64,000 nucleotides of DNA from Burkholderiales bacterium PBB2. GTDB lineage: Bacteria; Pseudomonadota; Gammaproteobacteria; Burkholderiales; Burkholderiaceae_C. The position numbers and the translations under genes were made by a program. The stretch spans positions 117,119-181,118 of the forward strand of contig NKIM01000005.1 of assembly GCA_002255955.1 (NCBI GenBank). The letters are read 5' to 3'. A model generated the notes under the pieces. The model had not been told where the DNA came from, did not search any database, and saw only the letters and a program-made list of their open reading frames with translations. Within the stretch, counting starts at the first letter, position 1; the number at the start of each line of letters is the position of its first letter. Shown here in pieces: positions 24,889-34,092 of the stretch.

Positions 24889-27078
24889 ATGAAACTCAAG
24901 ACCTGGCCCCTGCGGGCCGCCACCCCTGCGCTGGCCGTGCTGGCCCTGACCTTCACCGGCTCCTTGGCCCATGCCGAGGAAGGCATGTGGATGCCGCAGC
25001 AGCTGCCGCAGATCAGCAAGGCGCTCAAGCAAGCCGGCCTCAAGCTCGATCCCGCCAAGCTCAGCCAGCTGACCGAGTTCCCCATGGGCGCGGTGATCAG
25101 CCTGGGCGGTTGCACCGCGTCTTTTGTGTCGCCGCAAGGCCTGGTGGTCACCAACCACCACTGCGCCTACGGCAGCATCCAGTACAACTCCACGCCCGAG
25201 CGTGATCTGCTCAAGAAGGGCTTTCTGGCCGCCACGCTCAAGGATGAGCTGCCCGCGGCGCCGGGCAGCCGCGTGCTGGTGACCGTCGATGTGCGCGATG
25301 TCAGCGCCCAGGTCATGGACGCGGCCACTTCGGCCCTGCAGGGCAAGGCGCGCGCCGACGCCATCGAGGCCAAGGAAAAAGGCCTGGTGGCCGAGTGCGA
25401 GAAAGATGCCGGCCATCGCTGCCGCGTCGCGCGCTTCTACGGCAGCCTGGTGTTCCAGCTGATCAAGCAGATGGAAATCCGCGATGTGCGCCTGGTCCAT
25501 GCACCGGCTCAGGGCGTGGGCCTGTTCGGCGGCGATGCCGACAACTGGATGTGGCCGCGCCACACCGGCGACTACAGCTTCTACCGCGCCTACGTCGGCC
25601 CGGACGGCAAGCCGGCCGACTTCAGCGTCGACAACAAGCCCTACCAGCCCAAACACCATCTGAAGCTGGCCAGCAGCCCGCTGAAGGAAGGCGATTTCGT
25701 CATGGTGACGGGTTATCCAGGCGGCACCGATCGCCACCGCCTGCCCACCGAAGTGGCCTTCAACTTTGATTGGGAGTCGCCCGAGCTGGTCAAGGCCTTC
25801 GGCAAGCAGCTGGAGCTGATCAAGCAGGAAACCGCCGGCCGCCGTGAGGCCGAGATCAAGTTGGCCGACACCGTGGCCGGCATCGGCAACTACTACAAGA
25901 ACCTGCAAGGCCAGCTGCAGAGCTGGCAGGGCAGCGACATCCTGGCCCGCAAGCAGGCGGACTTTGACGCCCTCAAGGCCTGGGTCAACGGCGATGCCTC
26001 ACGCCGCGCCCAATATGGCGCCGGCCTGGCCGAGGTGGAGCGCCTGCTGGCCGAGCGCCATGCCCAGGGCAAGCGCGAGTTCCTGATGGACTTTGGTGCC
26101 AGCACCTTGCTGGGCACGGCCCGCACGCTCTACCTGCAGGCGCAGGAGAACCTCAAGCCCGACGCCGAGCGCAAGGCCGGCTTCCAGCAGCGTGACCAGC
26201 TGCGCCGCAAGCAAGGCTTGGAGGCCATGGAGCGCCGCTACGACCCGCAGGTGGACAAACGCGTGGCCGCCTACTTCCTGAGCCGGTACTTGGCCCAACC
26301 GGCGGATCAGCTCAACCCGGTGCTGCTGCAGGCCCTGGGCCTGAAGCAGGGCCTGGATGAGGCCGCCGTGCGTGCGCGCCTCGATGCGCTCTACGCCGGC
26401 AGCCAGCTGGCGGACAAGACCGAGCGCCTGGCCTGGCTGGGCCGGGATGTCGAGGCCTTCAAGTCCAGCAAAGACCTCTTGATTGCCGCCGCCGTGGCGC
26501 TCTACGACAACGACCGTGCCCGTGAGGCGCGTGACAAGGAGCTGGGGGGCAAGATCCAGCGCGCCTACGCCGAGACCATGAAGGCCTTGATCGCCTTCAA
26601 GGCCAGCCAGGGTCAGGCCGTCTACCCCGATGCCAATGGCACGTTGCGCGTGAGCTTTGGCAAGGTGGCGGGCCGCGAGCAGGGCGCCGACGGCACCGCC
26701 TGGACCGCCTTCACCACCCTGCGCGGCATTGTGGCCAAGCACAAGGGCGAGGGCGAGTTCGATGCACCGGCCGAGCAGCTGGCCGCCATCCAGGCGCGCC
26801 AATTCGACAAGTACGGCGTCAAGGCGCTGGACTCCGTGCCCGTCAATTTCCTGGCCACGCTGGACACCACCGGGGGCAACTCCGGCTCGCCGGTGCTGAA
26901 CCAGAAGGCCGAGCTGGTGGGCCTGCTTTTCGATGGCACGCTGGACGCCGTGATCTCCGACTGGGACTTCAATGCCAAGACCACGCGCAGCATCTGCCTC
27001 GATGCCCGCTACATGCTCTGGCAGATGAAGGTGGTGGACAAGGCCGAACGCCTCCTCAAGGAAATGAATGCCCTCTGA
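24889..27078 (+). CDS. S46-family dipeptidyl-peptidase (second of a tandem pair)
   Basis: 729 residues, very similar along its length to the gene just upstream. The signal peptide ends near GSLAHA. The catalytic residues are His91 in TNHHCAYG and Ser665 in GGNSGSPVLN, again with glycine 18 residues after the serine. Differences cluster around residues 300-400, for example FNFDWESPELVKAFG here in place of FAFSFAQPTGIQNML, so substrate range may differ. GGAG lies 8 bases before the ATG. The separate terminator and spacing suggest independent expression of the two copies. Confidence 0.92.
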   Translation: MKLKTWPLRAATPALAVLALTFTGSLAHAEEGMWMPQQLPQISKALKQAGLKLDPAKLSQLTEFPMGAVISLGGCTASFVSPQGLVVTNHHCAYGSIQYNSTPERDLLKKGFLAATLKDELPAAPGSRVLVTVDVRDVSAQVMDAATSALQGKARADAIEAKEKGLVAECEKDAGHRCRVARFYGSLVFQLIKQMEIRDVRLVHAPAQGVGLFGGDADNWMWPRHTGDYSFYRAYVGPDGKPADFSVDNKPYQPKHHLKLASSPLKEGDFVMVTGYPGGTDRHRLPTEVAFNFDWESPELVKAFGKQLELIKQETAGRREAEIKLADTVAGIGNYYKNLQGQLQSWQGSDILARKQADFDALKAWVNGDASRRAQYGAGLAEVERLLAERHAQGKREFLMDFGASTLLGTARTLYLQAQENLKPDAERKAGFQQRDQLRRKQGLEAMERRYDPQVDKRVAAYFLSRYLAQPADQLNPVLLQALGLKQGLDEAAVRARLDALYAGSQLADKTERLAWLGRDVEAFKSSKDLLIAAAVALYDNDRAREARDKELGGKIQRAYAETMKALIAFKASQGQAVYPDANGTLRVSFGKVAGREQGADGTAWTAFTTLRGIVAKHKGEGEFDAPAEQLAAIQARQFDKYGVKALDSVPVNFLATLDTTGGNSGSPVLNQKAELVGLLFDGTLDAVISDWDFNAKTTRSICLDARYMLWQMKVVDKAERLLKEMNAL

Positions 27079-27163
27079 AACGGAGGGCGTGATCTAGCCG
27101 CTGAAGGTTTATGCTAGGTCTCACAAGGTCGGCCCATGGCGCCGGCCTCAGGGAGACAAGGCC

Positions 27164-27982
27164 ATGAACTTTGCACGACGCCGGCTGGGCCCGGCTGCAG
27201 CGCGGCTGCTCACGCTGGCGTGGCTGGCGCCGAGCTGGGTAGGGATGGTGGCGCGCGCCTCGCGGGCGCCGCTCCCCGCGCCCGCTCAGGCCTTGGTGAT
27301 CGATTTCGACGCCGGCAGTGCACCCACCATGTACGCCGGACAGGGCAATGAAGCCGCCGGTGTCTACCCGGCCTTGGTGCGCGCCGCTTTTGCCAGCATC
27401 GGCCAGCCGGTGCTGCTGCGCGCGCGGCCCTTCAAACGCATGTTGTCCGAGCTCAGCAGCGGCGAGGCCGCGGCCGGCGCCGTGGTGCGCACACCCGAGC
27501 GCCTGGCTGTTGCGGACTACAGCGCCGACTATTTCGAAGAGAAGGTGCAGGTCTTTCAGCGCGCCGATGCCAGCTGGGGCTTTGAGCATCTGCCGAACCT
27601 GCGAGGCCGGCGCGTCGGTGTGATCCGGGGCTGGTCCTACGGTGCGGCCTTCGATCAGGCGCGGGCGCGTCAGGAGTTTTTGGTCGAGGAGGTCGAGAAC
27701 GACCCGCAGAATTTCAGCAAGCTCGCCAACGGCCGCCTTGACTGCGTGCTGGCCACCGAGATGGCCGGCCGTGTCTACCTCGACCGGCCCGAGTTCGCTG
27801 TGCTGCGTGCCCGGGCCAAGCCTTTGGTCGTGATCGGCATCGCCCTGGCGGTGGCCAAGAGTCAGGGTCAGACCGCCTTGCTGCGCCGCTTTGACGCGGC
27901 CATGGCCGCCTTGCACAAGAGTCGCGCCGTCGAGCCCCTGATCGAAGCCGAGATCCAGCGCGCCCGGAAGACCATGCCCTGA
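27164..27982 (+). CDS. Periplasmic solute-binding protein, family 3 type
   Basis: 272 residues with an N-terminal export signal rich in Ala and Leu (cleavage somewhere around residues 33-45). The body matches amino-acid-binding-like proteins: MLSELSSGEAAAGAVVRTPE, NLRGRRVGVIRGWSYG and FSKLANGRLDCVLATE. No permease or ATPase gene is adjacent. Such orphan proteins can be sensors or ligand carriers. GGAG lies 9 bases before the ATG. It ends 10 bp before the 3' end of the convergent hydroxy-acid dehydrogenase gene. Confidence 0.8.
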   Translation: MNFARRRLGPAAARLLTLAWLAPSWVGMVARASRAPLPAPAQALVIDFDAGSAPTMYAGQGNEAAGVYPALVRAAFASIGQPVLLRARPFKRMLSELSSGEAAAGAVVRTPERLAVADYSADYFEEKVQVFQRADASWGFEHLPNLRGRRVGVIRGWSYGAAFDQARARQEFLVEEVENDPQNFSKLANGRLDCVLATEMAGRVYLDRPEFAVLRARAKPLVVIGIALAVAKSQGQTALLRRFDAAMAALHKSRAVEPLIEAEIQRARKTMP

Positions 27983-27992
27983 GTGCCGCCGC

Positions 27993-29144
27993 TCAGATCG
28001 GGTAGCTGCCGGGCAGGAGGATGCGGCGGTCCACGCCCTCCAGCCGGGTGTGGCCGGTGAAGGCCATGGTCAGGTCCAGTTCCTTGTGGATGATCTCCAG
28101 CGCCTTCGTCACCCCGGCCTCGCCCATGGCGCCCAGGCCGTAGAGGAAGGCGCGGCCGATGTAGGTACCCCGCGCACCCAGGGCCCAGGCCTTGAGCACG
28201 TCCTGGCCCGAGCGGATGCCACCGTCCATATGCACCTCGATCTCGCGGCCCACGGCCTCGACGATGCGGGGCAGGGCATGGATGCTGGACTCGGCGCCGT
28301 CGAGCTGGCGGCCGCCATGGTTGCTGACGATCAGGGCATCGGCACCGGAGTTCACCGCCAGGCGTGCGTCCTCGACATCCTGGATGCCCTTGAGGATCAG
28401 CTTGCCGCCCCAGCGCTTCTTGATCCACTCGACATCGCCCCAGTTCAGGCCCGGGTCGAACTGCTTGGCCGTCCACTCGGACAGCGAGCCCATGTTCTCC
28501 ACGCCCTTGACATGGCCGACGATATTGCCGAACTGACGCCGCGGCGTGCCCAGCATGCCTAAGCACCAGCGTGGCTTGGTCATCAGGTTGATCAGATTGG
28601 CGAGTGTCGGCTTGGGCGGCGCCGACAGGCCGTTCTTGATGTCCTTGTGGCGCTGGCCGAGGATCTGCAGATCGAGCGTCAGCACCAGGGCGCCGCAACG
28701 GGCGGCCTTGGCGCGGTCGATCAGTCGCTCGATGAAGTCGCGGTCGCGCATCACATAAAGCTGGAACCAGAACGGTGCTTTCGTGTGGGCGGCAATGTCC
28801 TCGATCGAGCAGATGCTCATGGTGGACAAGGTGAAGGGCACGCCAAATTTCTCCGCCGCGCGGGCCGCCAGGATTTCGCCGTCGGCATGCTGCATGCCGG
28901 TCAGGCCGGTCGGCGCGATCGCCACCGGCATCTTCACATCGACGCCCACCATGCGCGCCACCGTGCTGCGGTTCTCCATATTCACCGCCACACGCTGGCG
29001 CAGCTTGATGGCCTGAAAATCCGCTGAATTGGCGCGGTAGGTGCCTTCGGTCCAGCTGCCGGAGTCGGCATAGTCGTAGAACATGCGCGGCACACGTTTT
29101 TGGGCCAGCTGGCGCAGGTCTTCGATGCAGGTGATGACGGGCAT
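27993..29144 (-). CDS. lldD: FMN-dependent alpha-hydroxy-acid dehydrogenase (L-lactate dehydrogenase type)
   Basis: 383 residues. It oxidises a 2-hydroxy acid such as L-lactate using FMN and passes electrons to the respiratory chain. The active-site motif SNHGGRQLDG with its catalytic histidine is present, together with the FMN-binding segments VAIAPTGLTGMQHADGE, WFQLYVMRDRDF and HMDGGIRSGQDVLKAWALGA. The start at 29144 (MPVITCIEDLRQLAQKR) fits the family. Lactate is the most likely substrate but mandelate- or glycolate-type relatives share these motifs. It is divergent from the DUF454 gene. Confidence 0.85.
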   Translation of the reverse strand: MPVITCIEDLRQLAQKRVPRMFYDYADSGSWTEGTYRANSADFQAIKLRQRVAVNMENRSTVARMVGVDVKMPVAIAPTGLTGMQHADGEILAARAAEKFGVPFTLSTMSICSIEDIAAHTKAPFWFQLYVMRDRDFIERLIDRAKAARCGALVLTLDLQILGQRHKDIKNGLSAPPKPTLANLINLMTKPRWCLGMLGTPRRQFGNIVGHVKGVENMGSLSEWTAKQFDPGLNWGDVEWIKKRWGGKLILKGIQDVEDARLAVNSGADALIVSNHGGRQLDGAESSIHALPRIVEAVGREIEVHMDGGIRSGQDVLKAWALGARGTYIGRAFLYGLGAMGEAGVTKALEIIHKELDLTMAFTGHTRLEGVDRRILLPGSYPI

Positions 29145-29244
29145 GGCGAGAGGCAGGCGAGGGTGGCGATGGCCTCATCCTAGCGCCTGTTGGCAGCGCT
29201 CCGCGGGCCGGCGCCGTGCTGGCAATGGCCTACACTGCCGCGCC

Positions 29245-29667
29245 ATGGACAGCCCACCCTCATCTGACGCGCCCGCGGCCGCTGCAGGCACGCAGCCTCT
29301 GTGGCTGCGTGTGATCTGGCTGCTGGGCGGCGTGCTGAGCCTGGCGCTGGGCATCGTCGGCATTTTTCTGCCCCTGCTGCCAACCACGCCCTTTGTGTTG
29401 CTGGCCGCTTTTTGTTTTGCGCGCGGCAGCAGCCGCTGTGAACGCTGGTTGTTGCAGCACCGCACCTTCGGCCCCATGGTGCGCGATTGGCGTGCCAACC
29501 GTGCCGTGCCGCTGCGCGCCAAGCAGCTGGCCAGCGTGATGATGACCCTGGGCTCGACGATCGCCGCCTTCAAGCTGCCCCTGGTCTGGGCCTGGTTGCC
29601 GGCCGCCTGCTGCGCCTGCGTGGCCGCCTGGCTCTGGAGCCTGCCGACGCGCGCGCCCTCGGACTGA
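29245..29667 (+). CDS. DUF454 (YbaN-like) inner membrane protein
   Basis: 140 residues from the ATG at 29245. The signature LALGIVGIFLPLLPTTPFVLLAAFCFARGS followed by CERWLLQH is that of the YbaN/DUF454 family. (The quoted stretch is read here in two pieces: LALGIVGIFLPLLP and TTPFVLLAAFCFARGS.) Two hydrophobic hairpins suggest about four membrane helices. The function of the family is unknown. The short C-terminus ends just before the 3' end of the convergent histidine kinase gene. Confidence 0.85.
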   Translation: MDSPPSSDAPAAAAGTQPLWLRVIWLLGGVLSLALGIVGIFLPLLPTTPFVLLAAFCFARGSSRCERWLLQHRTFGPMVRDWRANRAVPLRAKQLASVMMTLGSTIAAFKLPLVWAWLPAACCACVAAWLWSLPTRAPSD

Positions 29668-29685
29668 AGCGCTGCCTGCTTGGCT

Positions 29686-32136
29686 TCAGCCGCCCGACCG
29701 TCCCCGTGGCAAGCGCAGGCGCACGCACAGGCCGCGCTCCACCGGCGGCAGCTCCACCTCGCCCTCCAGCCGTTCCATCAGCGAGGCCACGATGTAGAGG
29801 CCCAGGCCCGAGCCGCCCTTGCCGCGCTTGGTGGTGAAGAAGGGCTCGAACATGCGGGCGCGTACATCGGCGCTGGCGCCGCAGCCGTCATCGGCCACAT
29901 CGATCAGCACATGGCGGCCCTCGAGGCGGGCGCTGATGCGGATCTGGCCGCCGCGGCCATCGGGAAAGGCATGGTTGATGCTGTTCATCACCAGGTTGGA
30001 GACCACCTGGGTCAGCAGGCCGGCGGCCAGATGAAGCTCAATGGCGGCATCGACGTCGAGGCTGACGCTGACCACCGCCTTGCGCAGGGCCGGGCCCAGC
30101 ACCGAGATCACGCTGCGCAGATAGTCCAGCAGCACGAAATCGCTGACCGCCTCGGAGGCCTGGTCCACGGTGACTTTCTTGAAGTTGCCGATCAGGGCTG
30201 CGGCGCGCTGCAGATTGCGCTCGACCAGATCGCTGCCGCTGATCAGCCGCGCGGAGAGCTCGGTCAGCTCGGCCCGGCTGACCTTTTCGCCGCGCAGCAC
30301 CGCGGCCAGCTTGATCGCGTTCTCCGACACGCTGGAGGCGGCCGTCACCGCCACGCCGATGGGTGTGTTGACCTCATGCGCCACGCCGGCCACCAGGCGG
30401 CCCAGGGCGTCGGCTTTCTCTTGCTCCATCAGCCACTGCGCATGCTGGGCGCAGGCCAGGTCATGGCCGACCAGCAGGCGCTCGAACAGCCGGCCCAGGT
30501 GGCTGGCCTGCAGCAGGTCCTGGCGGCTCCAGCTGCGCGGTTGATCATGCTGTTCCAGCCAGAGCAGGGCCACCAGCCGGTTCTGCACAAACAGCGGGAT
30601 CTCGATGCGCGAACGTGCGCTGCCCAGGCTGGATGAGCCTGCGCCCTGGGTCTGGGTCTGGGCCTGGCGGTTCAGCAAGGCCAGCTCCTGGCCGCAGGGG
30701 TGCAGGCGCAGGTCGTGCACGGCCAGCGCCTCCTTGCGCTCATTCAGCAATTGCAGGTACTGCGCCTGGGCCGGCGCGCGCAGCACGAGGGGCGGCAAGA
30801 GGGGCGGCGCCGCGGCGCTGGCCGCGTCACCGCGCGGCTGGTCGTGCAGGCGCAGCACGCCGGCGCTCTCGCTGGCCCACCAGAAATGCACCGCATCGAG
30901 CTGCATGATTTGCTGCGCCGCCTCGCGCATTTCGCGGGCGGCGAACACGACGTCGGCCTCGCTCTCGATGCGCCAATGCCGGTTGGACAGCTCCAGCAGC
31001 ATCTCCTCGGGCGGTTTGCGGCTGAGGTCGTATTGGGCCAGGCGCAGCAGGCGCTCTGGCAGGCTCAGCCGTTCGATCTCGTCGCGCAGGCTTTGGTGTT
31101 GCCACAGGTGCTGCAGGGCACTGGCCGTGTCGCCCTGCTGCTGCAGCAGGCGGGCCAGCTGGGCATGGGCCTGGCTCTCGCCGGCCCGGGCATGGATCTG
31201 CTGGGCCAGGCTCAAGGCCTCGCGGCAGCTGCGGATCGCCTCGGTTGGGTCGCCGCGGGCGATGGCGATGTCGGTCCAGGTCTGGCAGGCCATGCCTTCC
31301 AGCCAGCGGTGGCCCAGGCGCCGGGCCCAGCCCAGGGCCTGCTGGCATTCGCTGGCCGCTTGTTCGGGCTGTTGCAGGCTCAGCGCCGTGCGTGCCAGCT
31401 GCCAGTGCGCCTCGCCAATGAAGTCGGCATGGGGCCCTCGCAGGGCCTGGGCCAGGCCGTGGCGGAACTGCTGTTCGGCTTCCGTCAGCTGGGCATTCTC
31501 GAAATGGCCCACGCCCATGTTCAGGGCCAGCTTGGCGGCCAGATAGCTGTGGTCGATGCGGCCCAGTATCTCCGCCGCATCGCGGTGAAAACGCCGGCCC
31601 TTGTCCCAGGCCCCGAGCGCGTAGTGGATCTGGCCCAAGCCGATACGCGCCGCCACGCCGGCCGGCAGGTCGCCGGCCAGGTTGGCCAGGTCCAGGGTGC
31701 GCGACCATTGCTCGCTGGCTTCGAAATACTCGCCGCGCTGATAGGCCACGCGGCCCAGGGCCTCGTGCAGGCGGGCGGCTTGCAGGGTCAGGTGGGCCTG
31801 AGCCGCCTCTTCCAGGCCGGCGCTGAGGGCGCTTTGCTGCTCCAGCGCCGCGCCCATGCGCTCGGCCAGGTAGAACTGGGCATAGAGGCCATCCAGGGCC
31901 AGCTCCAGTGCGCCGGCGCTGCGGGCTTGCTGGATCAGTTGCGTGTAGGCCGGCAGGGCCAGACGCGGGTGGCGCGCCGCCACCCGATCGAGGCGCTGCA
32001 GCGGAGGCGGCACGGCCAGGCAGGGGTAGCTCGGGGCCGCGGGCGGTACGGCAGGGGGCGCGGCGCAGGCGTTGGGCAAGGGCAGCTCACTTTCCAGGGG
32101 GCCAGGGGCCGGTGGCGAGCCGGGGCGGCACCCCAT
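29686..32136 (-). CDS. Cytoplasmic sensor histidine kinase with TPR repeats and a GAF-like domain
   Basis: 816 residues from the ATG at 32136 (the frame extends to 32205). There are no membrane helices. Residues about 70-380 are helical TPR-like repeats, e.g. RLHEALGRVAYQRGEYFEAS and ARIGLGQIHYALGAWDKGRR. A GAF-like region follows (about 430-560, with RIEIPLFVQNRLVALLWLEQ). The phosphoacceptor is His587 in GVAHEVNTPIG, and the ATPase domain ends with N-box VMNSINHAFPD, DDGCG and GGSGLGLYIV. No response regulator is adjacent, so it is an orphan kinase. The signal is unknown; TPRs suggest protein partners. Confidence 0.85.
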   Translation of the reverse strand: MGCRPGSPPAPGPLESELPLPNACAAPPAVPPAAPSYPCLAVPPPLQRLDRVAARHPRLALPAYTQLIQQARSAGALELALDGLYAQFYLAERMGAALEQQSALSAGLEEAAQAHLTLQAARLHEALGRVAYQRGEYFEASEQWSRTLDLANLAGDLPAGVAARIGLGQIHYALGAWDKGRRFHRDAAEILGRIDHSYLAAKLALNMGVGHFENAQLTEAEQQFRHGLAQALRGPHADFIGEAHWQLARTALSLQQPEQAASECQQALGWARRLGHRWLEGMACQTWTDIAIARGDPTEAIRSCREALSLAQQIHARAGESQAHAQLARLLQQQGDTASALQHLWQHQSLRDEIERLSLPERLLRLAQYDLSRKPPEEMLLELSNRHWRIESEADVVFAAREMREAAQQIMQLDAVHFWWASESAGVLRLHDQPRGDAASAAAPPLLPPLVLRAPAQAQYLQLLNERKEALAVHDLRLHPCGQELALLNRQAQTQTQGAGSSSLGSARSRIEIPLFVQNRLVALLWLEQHDQPRSWSRQDLLQASHLGRLFERLLVGHDLACAQHAQWLMEQEKADALGRLVAGVAHEVNTPIGVAVTAASSVSENAIKLAAVLRGEKVSRAELTELSARLISGSDLVERNLQRAAALIGNFKKVTVDQASEAVSDFVLLDYLRSVISVLGPALRKAVVSVSLDVDAAIELHLAAGLLTQVVSNLVMNSINHAFPDGRGGQIRISARLEGRHVLIDVADDGCGASADVRARMFEPFFTTKRGKGGSGLGLYIVASLMERLEGEVELPPVERGLCVRLRLPRGRSGG

Positions 32137-32222
32137 GGCGGCAAGGATAGCAGTGCGCCGGTGGCGGGGCGCTTCGGCTTGATTCGGGCGCAGCCCTGGC
32201 GCCACAGGGATGGACAGCGCGC

Positions 32223-33500
32223 TCAGAACAGGCTGAGGTTTTCTTCCCGGCTTCGTGGCGTGGCGGGCTCGGTCTGGCTTGCGCCCGCGGCCGCCCGCTT
32301 GGTCTGGCGCGGGCCGGTGGTGGCGCTGCTCACACCGGGCCGGCTCAGATTACCCACGCGCACGCCCAGCAGGCGGATGCGCTTGCCCAGATCCACCCGC
32401 TTGAGGCAGGCCCCGGCCGCGCGGCGTATCGCTTGTGCGTCTTGCGTCGGCAGGTCCACGGTCAGGTCGCGGGTGACAGTGTGAAAGCCCTCGAAGCGCA
32501 GCTTGATGCCGATGGTGCGCCCGAGGTAGCCCTTTCGCTGCAGGTCGCTGGCCAGCTGTTCGCACAGGCGGGTGAAGATGCTGCCCAGCGCCGCGCGGTC
32601 GTGCACGGCATGGAGATCGCGCTCAAAAGTGGTTTCGCGGCTGATGGACACCGGCTCGCTGTGCGTGACCACGGGCCGCGAGTCGCGGCCATGGGCGGCC
32701 TCGTGCAGCCAGGCGCCAAAGCTCTTGCCGAACTGCGCAATCAGCAGGGCCGGCTCGGCGGCGGCCAACTGGCCCACGGTCTCCAGGCCCAGGGCCTGCA
32801 GCTTGGCGCCGGCCTTGGGGCCGATGCCGTTGATCTTGCGCACGCCCAGCGGCCAGATGCGGGTCTGCACATCATCGGGCGCCAGCAGCAGGGTGATGCC
32901 GTCGGGCTTGTCCATCTCGGAGGCGATCTTGGACAGCAGCTTGTTGGGCGTGATGCCGATCGAGCAGGTCAGGCCGGTGGCGCGCAGCACCGAGTTCTTG
33001 ATCTCGCGCGCCACCGCCCGCACGCCGCCCAGGGGGTCAAAACCCACCGGCTCGCGGATGCCGGGCACCTCGCCCAGGTCGAGGTAGATCTCGTCGATGC
33101 CGCGGTCCTCGATCACCGGCGCGATTTCGGCCACCGCCGCCTTGAACAGGCGCGAGTAATGCCGGTAGGCCTCGAAATCGGTGGGCAGCAGGATGGCATC
33201 GGGCGCGCGCAGGGCGGCTTTCATCATGCCCATGCCCGAGAACACGCCCAGGTCGCGGGCGGCGTAGGTGGAGGTGGTGATGACGCCGCGGCCGGTGTAG
33301 TCGCGCAGGCGGGAGTACTCGCGGCTGCCATCGGCCAAGGTGCGCGGCTCGTGCATGCGCCGCCCGCCGATCACCACGGCCTGGCCTTTCAGATCGGGGT
33401 AGCGCAGCAGCTCGACCGAGGCATAAAAGGCGTCCATGTCCAGATGCGCGATCAGGCGATCGGGCAGGGCCGTGGAGGACGGTTCGGGGCGCTCGGACAT
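32223..33500 (-). CDS. dinB: DNA polymerase IV
   Basis: A Y-family translesion polymerase of 425 residues from the ATG at 33500. The catalytic acidic residues lie in HLDMDAFYASVE and DRGIDEIYLDLGE. A helix-hairpin-helix segment is seen at INGIGPKAGAKLQALG, and the little-finger domain carries GRTIGIKLRFEGFHTV. The very C-terminus, EENLSLF, has the form of a sliding-clamp-binding motif. The upstream ATG at 33530 would put a 17-bp palindrome inside the gene, so the shorter form is preferred. No LexA box of CTGT-N8-ACAG form is visible upstream, so SOS control is not evident. Confidence 0.94.
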   Translation of the reverse strand: MSERPEPSSTALPDRLIAHLDMDAFYASVELLRYPDLKGQAVVIGGRRMHEPRTLADGSREYSRLRDYTGRGVITTSTYAARDLGVFSGMGMMKAALRAPDAILLPTDFEAYRHYSRLFKAAVAEIAPVIEDRGIDEIYLDLGEVPGIREPVGFDPLGGVRAVAREIKNSVLRATGLTCSIGITPNKLLSKIASEMDKPDGITLLLAPDDVQTRIWPLGVRKINGIGPKAGAKLQALGLETVGQLAAAEPALLIAQFGKSFGAWLHEAAHGRDSRPVVTHSEPVSISRETTFERDLHAVHDRAALGSIFTRLCEQLASDLQRKGYLGRTIGIKLRFEGFHTVTRDLTVDLPTQDAQAIRRAAGACLKRVDLGKRIRLLGVRVGNLSRPGVSSATTGPRQTKRAAAGASQTEPATPRSREENLSLF

Positions 33501-33523
33501 GGCCGCCATTGTGGCGCGGCCTG

Positions 33524-33540
33524 CTGACAAGCGCTGTCAG
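33524..33540. promoter_or_regulatory. Hyphenated palindrome upstream of dinB
   Basis: CTGACA-AGCGC-TGTCAG is a perfect 6-bp inverted repeat centred about 32 bases before the dinB ATG at 33500. It does not match the LexA consensus. It could be an operator or part of an mRNA hairpin. Confidence 0.35.
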
Positions 33541-33606
33541 TGGGCTGGTTTTTTATCCAGCGGTTTTATCCCGCTGGCTTGTCCCGCTATTTTTTCAGCC
33601 GTTCTT

Positions 33607-34092
33607 TCAGCTGCAGCCCTGGCTGCCGCAGGAGCTGATGCCGCTGGCCTCGGTGGCCAGGGGCTGGGCGATGGCGCCGCTCAGCGGGTCGTAGCCGACC
33701 TGGCTCATGTGGAAGACCAGGGCTGCATCCATCATGTCGGCGTGGGCCGGAAACCAGTTCACCAGCTCGGGCAGCAGATTGCGCATGGGTTCAAGGTCGG
33801 CATGGGCATGGGTGTGTGCCAGCACCTGGCGCATCACGTCCAGCACCATGGCGTGCTGCTTGCTGTGGCAGTTGTCAGCGGCAAAGCCGGTGGCCGCCAT
33901 CCAGCCCTCTTCCATGGCGAAGTGGGCTTCGGTATGGCTCAGCAGGCGCGCATACAGGGGCAGGGGATCGGGCTCGGGCTGGGCCAGGGCTTCGCCCAGC
34001 TCATTGAGCAGGGCGACGAACTCCTGGTGGGTCTGGTCGATCTGGGGCTGGTTCAGGACCAGGGCGTCGGTCCATGCAAGGGTGGTGCTCAT
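33607..34092 (-). CDS. Bacteriohemerythrin-like protein with cysteine-containing tail
   Basis: 161 residues from the ATG at 34092. The di-iron ligands of hemerythrins are visible in IDQTHQEF, HTEAHFAMEE, CHSKQHAMVLDV and WFPAHADMMDA. Such proteins bind oxygen or sense it, or scavenge iron or nitric oxide. The C-terminal tail ATEASGISSCGSQGCS has two cysteines and is not part of the four-helix bundle. The gene is divergent from the chemotaxis receptor and lies upstream of dinB on the same strand (106 bp). The upstream frame to 34392 lacks a start signal. Confidence 0.87.
   Translation of the reverse strand: MSTTLAWTDALVLNQPQIDQTHQEFVALLNELGEALAQPEPDPLPLYARLLSHTEAHFAMEEGWMAATGFAADNCHSKQHAMVLDVMRQVLAHTHAHADLEPMRNLLPELVNWFPAHADMMDAALVFHMSQVGYDPLSGAIAQPLATEASGISSCGSQGCS

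Noticed and set aside
33501..33560. A LexA box before dinB
   Set aside because: The palindrome CTGACA-N5-TGTCAG does not fit CTGT-N8-ACAG, and no other candidate is visible.
33557..33577. Hairpin CCAGCGG-N7-CCGCTGG as a terminator of the hemerythrin gene
   Set aside because: On the minus strand it is followed by A-rich, not T-rich, sequence, so it does not have the form of an intrinsic terminator for that gene.
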